This document shows, one piece after another, positions 1 to 12,008 of a stretch of DNA of 64,000 nt. The notes beneath the pieces were generated by a model. The model searched no databases. It was given only the letters and a program-made list of their open reading frames with translations, and was not told the DNA's origin. The DNA comes from Loxodes magnus (taxonomy: Eukaryota > Ciliophora > Karyorelictea > Loxodida > Loxodidae): assembly GCA_946699065.1 (NCBI GenBank), contig CAMPDV010000010.1, forward strand, positions 1,116,001 to 1,180,000. The letters run 5' to 3'. Each line of letters opens with the position of its first letter. Within the stretch, counting starts at the first letter, position 1. The translations under genes and the position numbers were made by a program.

Positions 1-230
1 TCTGGTTTTTATTATTTCTTTTTTTCTTAGGTTTTTCAGCGGTCGGAGATTTATATAATTAAGTATAAGGATGCTTAAAGGAAGGCTTGAAGGTTGCTTG
101 CTACTAGTGTTAGGTTGTAGCTTGCTCAGCTCCTTCAATTTTAATCTCTACCTTGTCGAGTTGGTGAATACCTTCCTTTAGCCTTGCATTTTTTTTGCAA
201 ACTTTATTTGAACTTATTAATTTGTAAATA
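1..230 (-). CDS. Lysine-rich unknown protein, partial exon at window edge
   Basis: On the minus strand this stretch reads without TGA as a charged, protein-like segment (for example RLKEGIHQLDKVEIKIEG followed by a Gln-rich and then a Lys/Pro-rich part with EKPKKKRNN). It runs off position 1, so only the upstream part of the gene is inside the window. No in-frame Met is seen near 200-230, so the segment may be an internal exon; TTAG-type acceptor sequences lie just upstream. No family is recognised. The adjoining plus-strand gene starts at 716, so the two genes would be divergently transcribed across a spacer of about 480 bases. Confidence 0.35.
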
Positions 231-715
231 ACTAAATATATATTTCTTATTTTAGATTTATTTCAAGATTAAAAGTAAAAAATTAAATTTTTAAAAGTTT
301 TCCTAAATTTTTTATATTTGTAATTATTTTAATTTTTAAGGATATTAATAGGTATAAAACTCAACAATATATAAGGCGACTGATTTATTTTACTTTTTTA
401 AATTTTAGATAAGATTTTTTATAATTATATATATAATTTGATATTTAATATATTATCTCTACTCTTATAAAATTTTAAAGATTTGCTTATTATATTTTTA
501 TTTAGAACAATATTTTTATTTCTTTTTGCTTATTTCTATATAAAATTACTCTAGAAAGTCTTAAATTTTAACTAAAATAATTAAATGCTACTTTAATAGC
601 ATGCTAGTTGATTTTTACATATCTAATGCTTTATTTTTATTTTATTTAAATTTAACTTTTTAATTTTTATTTTGCTAAATTTTCTTTTTTTATTGTATTT
701 TATTTTAGATGCTTT
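231..715. other. AT-rich spacer
   Basis: Very AT-rich DNA between an unknown minus-strand gene and the GT13-like gene. I see no coding pattern, RNA gene or repeat in it. It presumably carries the promoters of both divergent genes, but no recognisable element stands out. Confidence 0.5.
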
Positions 716-3064
716 ATGATGTTTTCAAAGAAAAAGCTTTTTTATTCTTTGATCTTTGTCTTTTCGCTTATTTTCCTTTTTTAGTTTTAAATCTAGTCTC
801 TATTATTAAGAATGCTAGGTTTAGAAGTTAAAAGTTCTAAGCAAGATTCAGTATAAAAGTTTGCTGCCTCTAATCTTATACTTAATATTTCAGATTTTTT
901 ATCTTAAAGCGAAAAAAAAAGGTTTCAGATACAATCAGCAAACTGAACAGGATTTGAGGATGTTCTTTAGTAAAACTAGTTAAAATGCTATAATTTGCTA
1001 TTATAACATGAAGAACTTAAGAATTATATTGAAAGCTCTCCTATCCATGAACTCTCTATATAAATGAATGGTAAATAGTAATTTTGAGTTTATGGACCTC
1101 TTAACTCATTTGACTTTCCTGAGCTGTTTATTTCCTTTTGGATTAAATTTAACTTTAGTTTTCTAGAAATCTAGTAATAAACAAATATCTCAGGCTTTTA
1201 AGAATGTCAAGATTCTAAAATATATAACTCACATGCTTAGCGCTACGCTATTTTGGGAAATAAAGTTTAAGGCTGCGGAAAGAAGAGTGACTTCTGAGGC
1301 TATTTTGTCTTTCTTGCTCATAATTTATTTTACGACAAAAAGTATACAATTCTTTTAGAAGTTGGGTCTGATGAAGGTTGCCAGCTCATTGCTAGCAAAG
1401 CAGAAATTGAAACAGAAAAATGATACAACATTTAACTTCTTTTAACTGCATAAGGCACTAAACTTTTCGATTAGTAATAGAATTAAAAAAAACCGAAAGC
1501 TTAACTTAAAATAAATGACCAAATAATATCAGTTTATGATACTAAATACTATAGACTTATGTAAACTGGTAGACGTTTCAGAATAGGAGCTTAAATAGTT
1601 GAAAAAAGATCAACTTTTGAAAATAACAAAGAAATTATGGGTAACGTAAACTCCTTTGTTATGAAGAATTTTTACATAGCAAATAGATATTTTCTCATAA
1701 GCAACTAAAACTAAGGAAATGATATTGCTCAAAATAGTAGCATATTGGCTTTCTTAAATGATGTTAAGATAAGAAGAGAATTTATTGGAACTTACAATAC
1801 TAACAAAATTAATAGAAATGTTAAGATGAATAATTTATTTTAAATAAGTAAAAACCATTACGGACATATCGTTTCCTTGGATACTTAGCAAGACTAGAGA
1901 TATTTTTATCAGTGTAAATGAGCTAAGTTTAATGAATATTATCCAAAAATTTACTAATAAGTTAAAGTTTAATATTTAAATTATATTAGATAACATAGAT
2001 TAAATACTAGCACTTTAATCCCCATTGTAATGCCTACTTTTAACAGGTCAGAAATTTTGAAAGAAACTCTCTTTACAATAGAAAAAGCTATAGGAGTTAA
2101 TTAAACAATTATTATTATTTCACAAGATTAGCGAGTCTAAAATGTTACTTAAGTTATTTAATTTTTTCAAAAAAGAGGAATTTTAAAAATCATTCATGTG
2201 CTTCATCCTATGCCTTAAATCCCTGAAGACTTCAAAAACTATAGAACGAAAGAGTATATATGCTCTTCTAACGCTTTATTTTTGATGAATTTAACACTTT
2301 AACATCTAAAAGCAAAAGCTTTATTATGATGTGAAGAAGATGTTCCACTTTCTATTGACTTTTATGAATTTAGCAAATGAATAAACCGAAAATTATTTTT
2401 TAATCCTCACTATGGAAAAAGAATTGGCTTCGTTTAATTAACAAATGCACCATAAAATTTTACAAAATACGAAGCTCTAACTCAATTCAGACTTAACAAT
2501 ATATAATTCCATTATAATTTCATTTTACCTAATTATGCATGGTCTGATGTAAGCGAAGCATTTTGAGGATGCGATTGGCCTACTCATATAGTCGAATATT
2601 TAAATATCAATTTAAAAAAAACCTTTTTGAGTCCAGAATTAACAAGAGGAAAGCATGCAAGTTGATATGGTGAAGCTAATGTTCATTCCAACATAAACTT
2701 AATTTGATTAGAAGATCATATAAAGAAAATTAAACTTGTAGATTATCCTGTAAGTTATGAAAACGTTGATCCTACAATTCTCAAGCCTGATTACTTACTG
2801 TCAAAATATTAGAATTCGTACGTGCATTCTTGGGATTTTTATATGAGTATTTATAATAACACAATTTAAAAATATTTCCTTAAATTATATGACTATAAAG
2901 CTATTATATCTATTTTTTTAACCTATATTTAAATTATTTTTTAATATTAATTATAAATTAATGAATAAATAGATATATAACTAGTAAAAAAGTGTTAAGA
3001 ATTGCTTAACTAATTAAAAAAACCCAAAACAAGAGGCGATAGAGTGTTAAATAAATAAATTTGA
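716..3064 (+). CDS. GT13-like N-acetylglucosaminyltransferase (type II membrane protein)
   Basis: 782 codons read in one frame. Two adjacent ATGs (716, 719) begin a short Lys-rich cytosolic tail followed by a hydrophobic signal anchor, as expected for a Golgi type II enzyme. Residues about 190-300 resemble the stem (PANDER-like) domain, including TILLEVGSDEG. The catalytic domain begins near residue 430 with PIVMPTFNRSEILKETL and IIIISQD. WCEED at 538-542 sits where GnT-I enzymes have the metal-binding EDD. Further on come WGCDWPTHI and LSPELTRGKHASWYGE, matching the GnT-I acceptor region. Glutamines throughout are TAA/TAG and many Trp are TGA. The likely reaction is GlcNAc transfer from UDP-GlcNAc to a glycan in the Golgi lumen; acceptor specificity (GnT-I or POMGNT1-like) cannot be told. 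The stop is TGA at 3062; the last 40 residues are less conserved, so the exact end is less sure. Confidence 0.8.
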
Positions 3065-5740
3065 TTATAAATCTCTTAGTACCTCGTTGGTGCGCAATTC
3101 TTTACATATCTCAATATATGTCCATTTCTTCAAGTAAGTCTTCAGGTAATAGAAATTTTTCTCTTATTAGTTACATATCTTCCTCATTTTCCTCTATATT
3201 ATCTTTTGTTCTTCTGTCTTCTACCTATCTACGCTTTGTTAGATCTTTATTTCAAGCTTAATTTATTTTTTCTTACATATTTTACTAATTTTCATTTCTA
3301 ATTCTTTTCTTCTTAATCAATCTTTTATACACTCATAAAAATTATCCTTTTCCTGCTCTATAGTATTTTGCTATTTCTTTTCTCATTCAATTTTCTTTTC
3401 TATATATCCTCTTTTACTTTTTTCTTTTATATCTTTGATATAATCTTTTATTATCAATTCAGCTTTAGATCTTTTTTACCCTTCTTAGGTTCTAATGAAT
3501 TTCTCGAATTTGACCGTACCTCATATTTATCAAATAGTTACATCCCTTATCTCTCTACTCCTACTGCTCTAAGATTTCAGATACATATTTATCTTCCTTC
3601 TTTTTATTCTGAACAGTTTTATATGATATGCCTTTCATTTTCTCTTGCATTGTTACAGAAAGGGCATTGACTTGTCATAACTAGGTGTCTTTCTTTTAAG
3701 AAATCCTAGCTTCCATTACATCTCGTTCTTATTCTAAATAGATAACATATTTCTTCTTTTCTATTTTTATTATATCTCAGGTAGATGGATGGTCCTACTA
3801 CATTTTCATCAAATCATGTTTTCCTATATTGTAATGTTGTTATCATTTACCCCCATTCTTTCTCTATCTTCTACGTATGCTCTATATTCTCATATTGCAC
3901 GATTAATGTTTTTATTTCCTTTTTAATTGTTATTATTATCCTCTATAAATATTTTTTTGTCTTCAATTTTTATTCTAATTTTATTGCTGTGCAATATTAT
4001 TCAAATATAAAATTCTTCTTTACTTAGGTCGAACAATAATCCGTCTACTGTTTTTCCTTTGTTTCCTATTAATTTGACTCTTAATCTCAACGTTTTTTGT
4101 CATAGATAATGTTTAAATTTCATAAACTGCAATTCATGTTCTAACATCTCATTTTGCATTTAAAAAGGGACATCTATGATCGTTCGCAAAAATTTTCTCT
4201 ATATTATTTCTAGTTGTTCCATCACTTATTTTCCTATAAATTATTCGCAATATGGGATCACTTCTGTCCCATAACTGAAAACTGAGCTTACGAAAGTTTT
4301 TATCATTATTCCTGTATTTTATGGTGTTAATCCCTTATTCACTGTTGCTTTTCCCAATATTCATGTTTGCATTTTTTATTCTGCTTCTAGTCTATTCTAT
4401 ATGTGCTTTTCAAAACTGATGTCCTCTTCTATTATATGGCCTAGGTACTAAAAGGTTTTTACTCTTTCAATCCTTAAGTTTCCCACCTCGGTAATATTTC
4501 CAATATTTTCTCAGTTACTATTTTCTGCTGATTTTCATATCCTTCATTTTGTTTTATCTGCAATTCACAATTTGTACTTTTCTGCCCATTAGGTTAAATT
4601 TTCGATTACTTCCTCTAATTATTCCCATTCGCTTATTAAGGCTAGTTCATCTGCGTATGCAAAACATCCTGCATATATTTCTTATGTTCATCCCTCTTCG
4701 TTTTTATAGTCTATTGTGGTTCCTAGCTTTTACTCTTCCAAACAATGGAGAAGTCTTGTTATTATTATCAAGTTAAATAGTCTTGGCGACGTTATGCTTC
4801 TCTGTTTTGGCCCTTTATTTATCGCGAATGATTTTGCTATTTAATCATTAATTTTCAGTTTAATTACTTCTTCACAGTAGAAGTTTGCTATTAGTTTAAT
4901 TATCTATTCCTGTACTTTTAGATCGTTTAGGATTTATTATATATCCTTTCTTTGCACTGAGTCATAAGTTTTCTTAATATCAACAAATATTATAAATAAA
5001 TCTTTTTTGTTCCTCATTGACCATTCCTATACTGTTCTTAGATTGAAGATTTATAGTGCGAATTATTTTCCTTTTTTGAAACCATATTAATATTCACTTT
5101 CATCATTATGAAGATATCCTTACAATTGCTAGAAAATTTACGCGTCTACATTTTTTAAAGCATGATTCAATAAAGAGATTAGTCTATAGTTTATCGGGTT
5201 CATCTATCCTCCTTTTTTGCTTATTAATATCATGTATTGTTGTTTCATCTCCTAAGGTATTACTCCCTCTTAAATCATCTTAGCTATCATTTTGCAAGTT
5301 ACTTCTGATAATTTTTCCCCACTAGCTAAAATTGTTCCTACTTAAATTTCATCAGGTCCTGCTGCTTTTCATTTCGCCAATTAATTAATGTTTTCTCAAA
5401 TTCATATTCTTTTACCACTATTTGTCTCTTGCTTAAGAATTTAGTTGGTATCGTATTATCGCCATCTTCATATAACTGCTATCATTCGTTCCTCAAAGTC
5501 TTTACATCTTCTTTTGATAATGGTACTCACTAATTATTTTTTCTAATAAGAAGATTTTTTAGTTTCTTCCACATTTCTGTCAGGTTTCCTTTATTTATAT
5601 TGTTCATAAAATAGGTTAGTTCTTTTTTTCTTGATTAAATGTATTCTTGTCTTACTCTTTGATATTCTCTATATTTTTCGTTTTGTTTATTTTCATTTAT
5701 TTCTTCGTTGTTCTCTACCCTTTAATAATGAAAATCGAAA
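3065..5740 (-). mobile_element. Non-LTR retrotransposon (LINE) copy A, decayed
   Basis: The minus strand encodes a reverse transcriptase of LINE type followed by the usual long C-terminal region with a conserved-looking QYLGH motif. The 3' end of the element abuts the end of the GT13-like gene at about 3065, so its left limit is set by that gene and not by a seen target-site duplication. Upstream of the RT there is only a short charged stretch (WVPLSKEDVKTLRNEW, KEYEFEKTL); no endonuclease domain is recognised before position 5740. A frame change just before the RT core and an altered catalytic motif mark the copy as inactive. Related LINE pieces lie at 5741-6750, 7348-9760 and 10980-11399. 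Confidence 0.75.
4250..5390 (-). pseudogene. Reverse transcriptase core of LINE copy A
   Basis: The frame reads LAKWKAAGPDEI, then YRLISLLNHALKNVDA, FVDIKKTYDSVQR and CFAYADELALI. These correspond to LINE RT motifs in order: the KAAGPDGI entry, YRPISLLN, the first catalytic Asp motif (xFDxxxR) and the YADD box. Here the YADD box reads YADE (4646-4651), replacing the second Asp. Immediately upstream, KEYEFEKTLI is in a different frame from INQLAKWKAAGPD, so a single-base frameshift near 5385 separates the N-terminal part from the core. Several Trp are TGA and many Gln are TAA/TAG, so the element has lived under the host code. Confidence 0.75.
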
Positions 5741-6750
5741 TATAAAATCTAGATAAAAATCAAAAACAATTTTTCTGAATTCAGATTAAAAATTTGCGAA
5801 TTAAAAAACAGGAACAAATGTCTCTATAGTGAGGCTAGAACAAAAAATTGCAACAATCAAATAATTCACCAAATCGAGATTTTCTCCTCTGAAAATTTAG
5901 AAAAAGGTTAAAAATATGATAAATAAGAAGTCTGTGATTTAACTATCGAGCAGAAATATGAAATAATTAGCTAAATAGTCGCTAGATTTCCCAGAAAAGG
6001 TTATAAAGACAAAGAAAGATAAAAGAAATTAGTATAAAAACTTAAAAAATGGGGAAATAAAAACTAAACTCATGGAATAACAAAGAATTCTTGAAGTCTT
6101 CTGAAATATTTCACAAGAACACTCAATCATATAACTTTCGAAAGTAGCAGAAAGAACTGGCTAGTAGGATAGAAAAAATAGAAGATAACCAGGAAAATTT
6201 CAGTATTAAACGTAACATAGAGAGCAAGAAAATGACCAAATAATAATTGAAGAAGAAGAAAATAAAGATTTAAACCTAAGCAAAACAAGACACAATTTAA
6301 GGTAACTCTAGAATACGTTTATGGAAAAACTATTGCAAATTTTCAACAAAAATAAGGCATTCAAAGTACTAGATGAGCTATAAGAAAAAGAAGATGTTTA
6401 AAAGAAGAACAAAATGTACGTGCGCAATAAATAACACAGTTAAAAAATTTTTTCCTAATTAAACCGAATTTGAGAAAATATCAAATAAGATATTTATAGA
6501 AATTATTAAGAGATATATCCAACATAAAATATAAGATATATAGAAAAAAATTCTATTATTAAAATTTTAATACTTAGATAAAGTATAATTATGATCGCTA
6601 CATGCAAAGTGAAATTATACAGAATATTAAAGCATGGTGCAGTAATAAAGGATTAAACCGCCTATTTGAGTATAATAAGATTTTTTACCAAATTAATAGA
6701 GACAAATTGATAGAATAAGTCAGATGGCTAGCTATTAGGGCTTTAACAAA
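5741..6750 (+). mobile_element. LINE copy B, 5' region fragment
   Basis: Plus-strand fragment related to the 5' region of LINE copy C. Nucleotides around 6025-6115 (the stretch ending in AATATTTCACAAGAA) align by eye with 7615-7715 of copy C and, inverted, with 11040-11150. The preserved part corresponds to the charged, Lys/Gln-rich ORF that precedes the RT; no RT motif is present. The right limit is approximate, where the sequence becomes a plain AT-rich spacer. Confidence 0.55.
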
Positions 6751-7347
6751 GTATTTTTTTAATTTTAAATATAAAATATTATCACTTTTATTACATAAAT
6801 TTTAAAATTTTCAGTCAAATTTAATCGAATATAAAATTTTAAAATTTCCATTTAATTAAAACTTTTTAAACATTATTAACTTAATAAAAATAAATATTTT
6901 TAATATTTATTTTTACTAATTATTTTTTGTTCAATTTACTTTGAACATATCCTTTTATAAAAATATTTATTATATTATTAAAAATAATTTTTCTCACATT
7001 TTATAGAATCCTTATATTTAAAATATAAACTATCTTTTACTATAATTCTTCATTTACATGGTATTAAGATTCTTAAACTAGATTTTTCACAAATATTTTA
7101 TAGATTTATTAAACTAATAATTGTTTTCATAGATTTAAATATGAAGCAGTTAAATATTATTTTTAGATAAATTATTTTATAATTAAAAGATCTTCCTTAA
7201 GTATTCTATAAAGTTAGATTTATAATAAAAGTGAAATTTAAAAAGGCATTTAATCTAATTTAATACTTTAATAAACCTAGTTTAATCTTATTTTTTTCTT
7301 TATATTTTATATTTATTTTTTTATATTAAATTAGCTATCTAAAAAAT
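6751..7347. other. AT-rich spacer between LINE pieces
   Basis: Extremely AT-rich, with many runs of A and T. No coding pattern, RNA gene or repeat unit is recognised. Confidence 0.5.
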
Positions 7348-9760
7348 ATGTCGGGATTCAAAAATTAACTATGATTCTTTGCGGCTCCAAAAAAAGTTAA
7401 CGACATCCTAGAAAGGCTAGGATCAGGAAAAGGGAATCAAAAAGGTCACAAATCAGATGAGACTCTCACTTCTGAAGTAAAGCATAGAAAATAGACTAAA
7501 ATTATAATGCGCTCAGGAGTCTCGAATCTCACTAAATAGTGATAAATGGGCTATGATTAGCTAATTAAAGTGGTGACCTCCAGGAAGAGATCAAAAGTAG
7601 AAGAAAGATAATAAGAAATTAATATAAAAACTTGAACTTGCAGAATTAATAGAATCGAGACTCATGTTTTAAAAAAGAAACCTTAACACATTTTGAAATA
7701 TTTCACAAGAAGAAAGCAGTTAATCTCAAAATTAGCAAAAGAAGCAGAGAGAAATGATAAACAATTAAAAAGATAGAAGAAAATAAATATAAATTGCAGC
7801 GTTAAATGGAATTGAAAGTATAAAGGAATGATCCAATGATAATTGAAGATGTAAAAACTCAAAAATTCAACCTAAAAAGCAAGTAAAAGAAAATATTACT
7901 GAAATTCTCTGACGCATCTTTGGAAAAGGTACTAGAAATTTCCCAATTTCAAGTAAGAATATTGAAATTTGTAGAAGCATTAATATCCCTATGAAGTATA
8001 TACTACTTAAAAATCAAATTAGAAGTACAAGAGACTGCTTTTATATAAGGAAAAATAAATTAAGTGGTAATTGAAGTTCTTTTTACAGCTTAAAACTCAA
8101 AGTTAATATATGAAATCTTTATTGTAAGTGGAAAAAGCTTCAGTCTAAAATCAAATTCTTCAAACTTAATGAAAATCAACAAACTATATTCTGTTAAGCG
8201 AAAAAAGATTATTAACCCTAAAATAAGGAACTAAATCTATTTTAATAGAGAACTCCGTGACTCTTTTATTGAAAATTATGAAGCCTTTGAGTTAAGCAAG
8301 CATAAAAGCATTAAATAGAAACAATTTGAGTTCATTAAACGGTATATAAATCTCATTTATAGAGATCTTTAATTACCCATCTTCTCACTTGCAATATTTT
8401 GAACTATTCAAATTTTTAAAAATTATAGAAATTATTAATATATTCCAATCAGCAAGGCATTTGAGCAAGACGGAATAAAGAATGAATTCATCAAGTATGT
8501 TGAAGAAGAGATACAACAAATAATTCACTGTTTTATTAATAATATGCTGAGACTGTAAAGTATTCCTCATAAACTGAATGTCTTCTTCATTATCCATATT
8601 TTTAAGAAAGGTATTTGGACGATTGGAAAAACTGAAGACCAATTTCGCTTATTAATACTAAACTGAAGATCTATGACAAAAATTTATCAGAAAAAACTTA
8701 CAAAATTCTTTAAGAACTAATCCTTGTACATCTAGCATAAATGGGATTCTTCAAGAAGAGACAAACAACTCACTAAAGATGCTTAATGTAGAAGATAACT
8801 GACCTCTATTATAGAGAAGGAAAAGGTTCAAAAAAGATGATTACCTCTCTTATTAATTTCGAGAAGATGTTTGAAGGCATTGAAAGAAGGAAATTTTTTA
8901 AATATCTTAGGAGATTTAACTATCGTTGGGATTGATACTGGCGCTAGAATCTTTCAACAATAATCTAAACTTCTTTTTTCTCATAGATGGATAAACTACT
9001 CGCAGACTTCATTACAGCAATGGAGTTATGCAAGGGAGCCAACACTTTCACTTCTATATTATGATATAAGAATCAGATATTTGTAGGAAATAAATATAAA
9101 ACTAGGCATCATTCTGCATAATATGAACTTAACGTGCAGATCATGGGCAGACGACCTTATACTCCTTAATTGTTCTGTTTAGAGAATGTAATAGCTTATA
9201 GATTAATGTAATAGAGTTTTTCAGTAGATTTTTCTGTAAATAAATTCAAGTAAATTTGAAGCAACCCAATTCGTTAAAAAGAGAAAAGTGAAAAATTGAA
9301 TTGAATTTTAAAATGAAAGGTTAGAGCATCAAATAGAAGATCAAATGGCATACTTTGGAATCATAATACAAGAAAATTGGTATTTATCAGTTATTATAAA
9401 TAAAGACTTAAATTTATTTAGAATTGATAAAGAAATGCATTTATACTCTCAGTCGACATAATAATGATTATCTCTGACATTTCAAAATGCTCTGTCGCAT
9501 ATTTAAATTGCATAAGACTGAATAAAGTGGAGAGTTGTTTCCTTAATTTTAATGAGAGTCAAATAGAGTATGAAAGAGAAGATTAACAAAAGTATGCTTA
9601 TAATGGCGAGGAAAGCTTTCAATCATTTATCTCTGCATGGAGAGAGCAGGTTTTCACAGGATAATTACGCTTGAATAAATCATATTGAAAATTTTATGAT
9701 TAAGTTCGCAACTTGAATACTTATTTATTCCTTTCCTGTATTCCCCACCAATTTTAATAT
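7348..9760 (+). mobile_element. Non-LTR retrotransposon (LINE) copy C with reverse transcriptase
   Basis: An ATG at 7348 opens a basic leader ORF (MSGFKNQLWFFAAPKK...). The RT region follows in another frame from about 8380: EQDGIKNEFIKYVEEEI in place of the GPDGI entry, FRLLILNWRSMTKIYQ in place of YRPISLLN, and CRSWADDLILLN at about 9140, which keeps the ADD catalytic pair. A C-terminal region follows (YFGIIIQENWYLS). The leader shares sequence with 5741-6750 and 10980-11399, so these belong to one family. I did not find an endonuclease domain, poly(A) tail or target-site duplication; the right end is approximate. The change of frame between leader and RT may be genuine two-ORF organisation or decay. 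Confidence 0.7.
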
Positions 9761-10261
9761 TATTTATCTCAGGAAATCTCTAAAATCCTTCAAGTTACTA
9801 TCTATGCAGTGGTCATGTCTCTATAGTGTAGAGTTGCTTCTTAATAAAATTTGTTTGTTATTTTTATTCAATAAATTTCTCAATAGAAAGTTAGTAAGAA
9901 TCGTTATTTGGTTGTCATTATAAATTCCATAAAACTAAAACATTTTTTTTACTTATTAAAAGGACAAAGATTTTTAGTTTCATTTTCATTCAAAAATCAT
10001 CCTATATCTGATCTTGATAAGTCCTAACTTCTTTCTGCATTTTAAATTAGAATCGGAAAAAAAAGTTTTATTATAATATGCTAGAATGGTAGTCCGTTAA
10101 GGTCTATATAACGAAGCTAATCAAAAACACAGAAGTAAAGATCATCTAAGCATATATACGAATTTTTCTACTAATTTGACCCATTTAGAATCTTCTTGAT
10201 AATTTCCTGAAAAAACTTGGAAAAATAAAAACTTATGATAAATCTACATAATTAAAAATTC

Positions 10262-10558
10262 ACTTTTCATAAGTAAACGAATACCGCCCTTTAAATAAAA
10301 ATTTTCACAGGAATCTACCAAAAAAAGAATTTAAATTGTAGGACAAAACATAAATAATTAATTAAAGCCTGAAGAAGATAAAAACAAGAAAGCACGAGAA
10401 GAACCAGGGAAGAATTGGAAGATGAATAGAATGAGGCGTGAACTTTATGGACATAATTAAAATGGAGTAAACGATTCATATCAGTAAATTTATTTCATTA
10501 ACATTTTTATTAAAGGGATTTCTTTTATATAATACTAAAAAACTAAATTAAATGTTGA
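10262..10558 (+). other. Short coding-like stretch of unknown nature
   Basis: One plus frame without TGA reads as a plausible protein, including STRRTREELEDEQNEAWTLW, and ends in TGA at 10556. No start codon or family is recognised. It lies among LINE fragments, so it may be a displaced part of one of them or the tail of a degraded host gene. Confidence 0.3.
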
Positions 10559-10979
10559 CGTTTTCGGCGGTATTCTAACCTCTTTCCCGCCAACATCTTT
10601 ATTGCTCTAGAGGTTAAATATAAAAATTTGCCAATCTCTAAAAATCTTCTTCTTGCTATGCATAAAATCCTTTATTTATTCTTTTCGCTTAGATAAGATT
10701 TTGTATCTTACTTTTATTTGTTGCTATATAATATTTCCCTTTCTCTTTTAAAATTTATTTAATATTGCCTTTTCTTTTTGTTCTCCAATTTCTTCTAGTA
10801 ATTTCAATCTTCTTATTTAATGTTGTAAAGTTTCTAGTATATTTTTCAAAGAAGTATACTAGAGTTACAATAATATCTTCTATTTCTCCTCATTTAAATT
10901 TAAGTATTGAGTTTTTTATCCTTTTATTATCATTGAGTTGTTCTCTTATCTCATAGTTTCATTTAAAGCTGCAGTTTTG

Positions 10980-11399
10980 TTGATTTTCTTCTAATTTTTT
11001 GCTCAGTTTTTCTTGCTTCTATTACTAGTTTTATGATTAACTATTTTGGTCTTGTGAAATATTCCAAAAGATGTTAAGGTCTCTTTCTTAGGCATGAGTC
11101 TCAATCCTATTTCATTTGTGACTGGAAATTTTTCCATTAATTTCTTATTGTTTTTCTTCAACTTTGACCTCTTCTGGAGATCAGGCACCACTTAAATCGG
11201 CTAATCATAGCCTATTTACTGCTTGGTGGCGAAATCAGGAACTTAAGAGAACATTATATTTCAAGCCTACCCCTTAAGGTTTTTCCAGAGATGAAAGTCT
11301 CACTTTGATGGGTGACCTTTTTGGCGCTCTTTTCTAATTCGTAAATTCTTCAAGGATATCTTTAACTCTATTTTTGGAGCTACGAAAAATTTGTGACAT
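10980..11399 (-). mobile_element. LINE 5' fragment D (inverted relative to copy C)
   Basis: Reading the minus strand from an ATG at 11399 gives a leader similar to that of copy C (MSQIF... against MSGF...), with matching segments for the VKVEEKQQEIN and RIETHAQE parts. The same nucleotide blocks, such as GGCTATGATTAGC, occur in both. The fragment ends near 10980 before any RT sequence, so it is a truncated or rearranged copy. Confidence 0.55.
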
Positions 11400-12008
11400 T
11401 TTTTAAATATAAATAAATGTAATAAAAGCTGTTGCCCTTTTAAAAAAGCAGACATTATACAGTTAAATAATAAAATAAAAAGGAAAAATAAGAAATATTT
11501 AATCTAATTAATGTTAGGAATAAAAAGATAATCACTAGTATTTAATAAGAAAACTTTATTATATTTATTAATAATTACTTCTTTTATTATTAAATATCAC
11601 TTTAAAAACAGTGCTAGGTTATTATTTTTTATTTATTTTGATATAATGAGATCTTAAGTATTGTGAGCTAAAATAAGAAAATATCATGAAAGCTTAATAT
11701 TATAGATATAAAATCTCTACTCATACGAAACTTGAAGTAATGTTAATGTTTTGATACTAATTGTGTCTATCTATAGTAATTTAATATATTATTCAAATTT
11801 GAGATAAAAAACTATATAAAATTTATAATTTATTTATTTTAAAGGATATTATTCATATTTAAGGTTTTTAATAAAAGCTAAATTATCTAAAATTTGTTAA
11901 TGAAATTGTTATTTAAAAGTTTAAAAGGGATTTAAATAAAAAGTTGAAATCAAGAAGGCAACTATGCTTATAAAAATTAAAATTATAGGTAAAGTTCATA
12001 ATATATAA
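11400..12008. other. AT-rich spacer downstream of kinesin-14
   Basis: AT-rich DNA between the LINE fragment and the stop codon of the kinesin-14 gene. No gene or structured element is seen. Confidence 0.5.

Noticed and set aside
10276..10571. GAATACCGCC near 10276 and its inverse near 10566, as possible terminal inverted repeats of a small transposon.
   Set aside because: Only ten bases match, with no target-site duplication and no extension of the repeat.
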